Of a stretch of DNA of 64,000 nucleotides, positions 61,673-64,000 are shown piece by piece. Within the stretch, counting starts at the first letter, position 1. The number at the start of each line of letters is the position of its first letter. The stretch comes from Robertkochia flava (lineage in GTDB: Bacteria; Bacteroidota; Bacteroidia; Flavobacteriales; Flavobacteriaceae). The position numbers and the translations under genes are program-made. A model generated the notes under the pieces. That model saw nothing but the letters and a program-made list of their open reading frames with translations. It did not search any database and had not been told where the DNA came from. The DNA lies in the NCBI RefSeq assembly GCF_020166515.1, contig NZ_JAINZT010000002.1, positions 310,001 to 374,000 on the forward strand, written 5' to 3'.

Positions 61673-62173
61673 ATGAAGCATATACTCAATATCTTATTCG
61701 GCGGGGTTACCCTTCTGGCTTTTGCCCAGTGTGGCAGCTCCCAGGTGTTTGAAAGCAACCCGCCTTTTTCCCTGGATACGGCTCATATTGAACCCTGGAC
61801 AGCCGGGGAGGCCGATCAGTATAAGGGCGTTAACCTGTTTTTTCCCGTAGCCTCGGGAAAGGAGATAATCCTGGATACCGTATATTTCAGAACAACTAAG
61901 GCCCCTTTAATGCGCATACAAAAAGGGAGCTATCTGGTGTACAAAGCCACCATAGAGAATAAGGAGCAACCCTATGATATTATTATGCATGCCGATCCGA
62001 AGAAGGAATTCGGGAACCAACCTCCGCGAAATACACATCTTCCATTCCAACTTGAACATGATCAGGCCGTACTGTCTTATTCAGATGGAGAGCAAAGGAA
62101 GTATTACAAAGTAACCGGGATGCAATTGGCTCCGGCTATACACTACGAAGACCGACCGGCTTTAAAAAATTAA
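61673..62173 (+). CDS. Hypothetical secreted or lipoprotein
   Basis: 166 residues. The N-terminus (LNILFGGVTLLAFAQCGSS) looks like a lipoprotein signal with Cys20, though Gln at -1 is not ideal. The mature part (SQVFESNPPFSLDTAHIEPWTAG, GSYLVYKATIENKEQPYDIIMHADPKKEFGNQPP, YSDGEQRKYYKVTGMQ) is beta-rich and resembles conserved small Flavobacteriia proteins of unknown role. It lies before the flippase and dut genes, possibly in one transcript (58-bp gap). Confidence 0.7.
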   Translation: MKHILNILFGGVTLLAFAQCGSSQVFESNPPFSLDTAHIEPWTAGEADQYKGVNLFFPVASGKEIILDTVYFRTTKAPLMRIQKGSYLVYKATIENKEQPYDIIMHADPKKEFGNQPPRNTHLPFQLEHDQAVLSYSDGEQRKYYKVTGMQLAPAIHYEDRPALKN

Positions 62174-62231
62174 GTGCTTCCATTGTCAGGCCTGATTAAT
62201 TTAAATACTTTTAGACCTTAAAGATGTCAAT

Positions 62232-63713
62232 TTGAGCGCCCTGAAGAATCTTTTTAAGAATACCTTTATTTACGGACTGGCTACAGTACTTCCGCGCGTT
62301 TTAGGTCTAGTGCTCACCCCTCTTTATGTCTCGGGGCTACCGGAAAAGCAATTCGGTGTCTATGTCATCCTGATGACCTATCTTATCATGGGGAATATTC
62401 TCCTGTCTTACGGTATGGAGACCGCTTTTTTCAGGTTTATCAACCGGGGCGATGATAAGCAGAAAGTGCAAAGCACAGCGCTGACATCCTTGTTTACTAC
62501 AGCGGTTATTTTTCTCTTGCTGGCCGTTGTTTTTAAGGCAGAACTTTCGCAGTTCCTCAAATATCAAACCGCATTTATCGTGTACGCTGTGGTTATCCTT
62601 TTTCTGGATACCCTGGCAGTAATTCCGTTTGCCTGGTTCAGGCAAAATGAAAAACCCATGCGGTATTCAGTGATTAAGATCACCAATGTGGTGATCAACC
62701 TGGGGCTGAATCTTTTCTTCTTTTTAGTACTGCCTGAAATCACCGGAGCAGGCGATGGAATAGCCGATCACCTGGTTTTTGAAAATAAGGTTCATTATAT
62801 TTTTATTTCCAATATCATAGCCAGTGCGGTGACCCTTTTGCTGGTTGCTCCCTTGTATTTTCGAATCGGACTGCGATTGGACCTGGGGCTATGGAAGGAG
62901 ATGATTATTTACGCCTTACCGGTATTGGTAGCCGGAATGGCCTTTTCCATAAATGAGGCAGGTGATAAGCTTATGCTGAGGTACCTGCTTCCCGAAGCCG
63001 TTGCTGAGTCTGAAGTAGGTGTTTACGGTGCAGCGTATAAACTTGGGGCGTTCATGACGCTTTTTGTTACGGCCTTTAAACTTGGGGTGGAGCCCTTCTT
63101 CTTTAGTCAGGCCAATAAGAAGGATGCCAGGAATACCTACGCCAATATTACCCTTTACTTCACCATCTTTGGATCTTTGATCCTCCTTTTTGTGGTGGTG
63201 TATACCGATCTTTTTGCTGCAATTCTACTGCCGGAAAGGAGTTACTGGAGAGCCTTATGGGTAGTCCCTTTCATTCTCCTGGCCAATCTATGTTTGGGCG
63301 TATACCATAATTTATCTGTCTGGTATAAGATCACAGACCGAACCATTTATGGGGCATGGATATCTGTTGGCGGGGCGGTTATTACCATCGTGCTGAACCT
63401 GCTGCTTATTCCGGTGCTTAGTTATAAAGGGTCGGCTATTGCCACCCTTGCGGCCTATGGCACCATGATGGCCACCTCCTATCTGCTGGGACAAAAACAC
63501 TATCCCATTCCTTATGACCTGAAAAAGATCGGGGTATATATGACTACTTCCGTGGTGTTTTCTGCCCTGGCCTTTTATGTTTTTAAGGGTAGCCTGTTAC
63601 CGGGAACCGTTTTACTTTTATTATTTTTGAGCCTCATCTATTATTTGGAGCGGCAGGAGTTGAGAAAGCTGTTTAAGCCCTTGCTCGATAGTACCGCCAA
63701 AAAGTTCAAATAA
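62232..63713 (+). CDS. Oligosaccharide flippase family protein (second MOP transporter)
   Basis: 493 residues with about 14 membrane helices. Opening LKNLFKNTFIYGLATVLPRVLGLVLTPLYV and the EKQFGVYVILMTYLIMGNILLSYGMETAFFRF stretch belong to the polysaccharide biosynthesis/MOP superfamily, in the subgroup found next to dut in Flavobacteriia. It is only distantly related to the Wzx in the polysaccharide locus and probably moves another lipid-linked sugar. The start appears to be TTG at 62232: an ATG at 62224 is in another frame and stops after three codons. dut follows after 9 bp. Confidence 0.88.
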   Translation: MSALKNLFKNTFIYGLATVLPRVLGLVLTPLYVSGLPEKQFGVYVILMTYLIMGNILLSYGMETAFFRFINRGDDKQKVQSTALTSLFTTAVIFLLLAVVFKAELSQFLKYQTAFIVYAVVILFLDTLAVIPFAWFRQNEKPMRYSVIKITNVVINLGLNLFFFLVLPEITGAGDGIADHLVFENKVHYIFISNIIASAVTLLLVAPLYFRIGLRLDLGLWKEMIIYALPVLVAGMAFSINEAGDKLMLRYLLPEAVAESEVGVYGAAYKLGAFMTLFVTAFKLGVEPFFFSQANKKDARNTYANITLYFTIFGSLILLFVVVYTDLFAAILLPERSYWRALWVVPFILLANLCLGVYHNLSVWYKITDRTIYGAWISVGGAVITIVLNLLLIPVLSYKGSAIATLAAYGTMMATSYLLGQKHYPIPYDLKKIGVYMTTSVVFSALAFYVFKGSLLPGTVLLLLFLSLIYYLERQELRKLFKPLLDSTAKKFK

Positions 63714-63722
63714 AACCAATTT

Positions 63723-64000
63723 ATGAAGATTAACGTGATTAACAGATCGTCTCATGCCTTGCCGGAATATGAGACCTTCGCCTCTGCAGGAATGGACCTC
63801 AGGGCAAATATTGATGCTCCCATTACCTTGAAACCCCTTGAACGTGCTATAGTGAAAACAGGTTTGTTTATTGAATTACCTGTGGGATTCGAAGCCCAGG
63901 TACGACCGCGTAGCGGACTTGCGGCCAAGAAAGGAATTACCGTACTCAATTCGCCCGGTACCATAGATGCCGATTACCGCGGCGAGATTGGCGTTATCCT
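63723..64000 (+). CDS. dut: dUTP diphosphatase, 3' end cut by window
   Basis: The first 92 codons of Dut, which hydrolyses dUTP to dUMP and pyrophosphate, preventing uracil incorporation and feeding thymidylate synthesis. Trimeric-dUTPase motifs 1 to 3 are present: SAGMDLRA (about residues 21-28), RPRSGLA (about 62-68) and [13 protein letters not shown] (about 79-91). Motifs 4 and 5 lie beyond the window. It is 9 bp from the flippase stop, so likely in the same operon. Confidence 0.96.
   Translation, partial: MKINVINRSSHALPEYETFASAGMDLRANIDAPITLKPLERAIVKTGLFIELPVGFEAQVRPRSGLAAKKGITVLNSPGTIDADYRGEIGVI

Overview
The window is chromosomal DNA from a marine-type member of the Bacteroidota, almost certainly family Flavobacteriaceae. 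The evidence is a type IX secretion system (T9SS) component (PorW/SprE), a PorP/SprF protein, three giant T9SS type B substrates with gliding-motility-type C-terminal domains, many Flavobacteriia-specific protein families, and promoters of the Bacteroidota form TAnnTTTG. The genus cannot be fixed from the sequence alone.

Layout. (1) 1-14,200: three tandem T9SS type B surface proteins (the first cut by the left edge) with one PorP/SprF partner. (2) 14,400-26,050: housekeeping genes: folB, tRNA-Cys(GCA), holB, pgk, a lytic transglycosylase interrupted by one in-frame stop, DUF4837 lipoprotein, tatA, an M23 peptidase, a GH3-family protein, cysQ and a large unnamed protein whose C-terminus resembles a nucleoside phosphorylase. 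(3) 26,057-41,568: a surface polysaccharide locus: Wzz-like protein, rmlBACD, a Wzx flippase, a VioA/VioB-like aminotransferase and acetyltransferase pair, a GT56 (WecF-like) transferase, two polymerase/ligase-type membrane proteins, two GT4-type glycosyltransferases and a WbaP/WcaJ-type initiating transferase. Its core (about 27.2-40.1 kb) is visibly more AT-rich than the flanks, as expected of an exchanged antigen cassette. (4) 41,600-49,100: purD, heptamer repeat arrays around a broken four-helix-bundle (23S IVP family) gene, DUF6341/DUF6427, upp, DUF502, DUF4254 plus a glycosyltransferase, and a PaaE-like ferredoxin reductase. (5) 49,165-52,536: a PadR-regulated ABC transporter operon behind a perfect palindrome. 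(6) 52,640-61,324: porW/sprE, bactofilin, atpZ/I-like gene, DUF6168 and atpBEFHAG (atpD and atpC are not here). (7) 61,673-64,000: lipoprotein, second flippase, and dut cut by the right edge.

How the genes fit together. Most of the window serves the cell surface: T9SS substrates and a T9SS lipoprotein, export and polymerisation of a polysaccharide, and wall remodelling. The polysaccharide genes read as one pathway: RmlA/RmlB make dTDP-4-keto-6-deoxyglucose, which is split between L-rhamnose (RmlC/RmlD) and a predicted 4-acetamido-4,6-dideoxyhexose (aminotransferase plus acetyltransferase) used by the GT56 enzyme.

The least conventional signal is a family of 7-bp-periodic arrays in intergenic DNA: a 17-unit ACTCnnn array before purD, two oppositely oriented arrays forming an imperfect 29-bp inverted repeat around the IVP-family pseudogene, and decayed copies at about 48.0 and 61.6 kb. 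I propose these as traces of a small repeat-bounded element linked to four-helix-bundle genes; this is inference and needs a genome-wide test.
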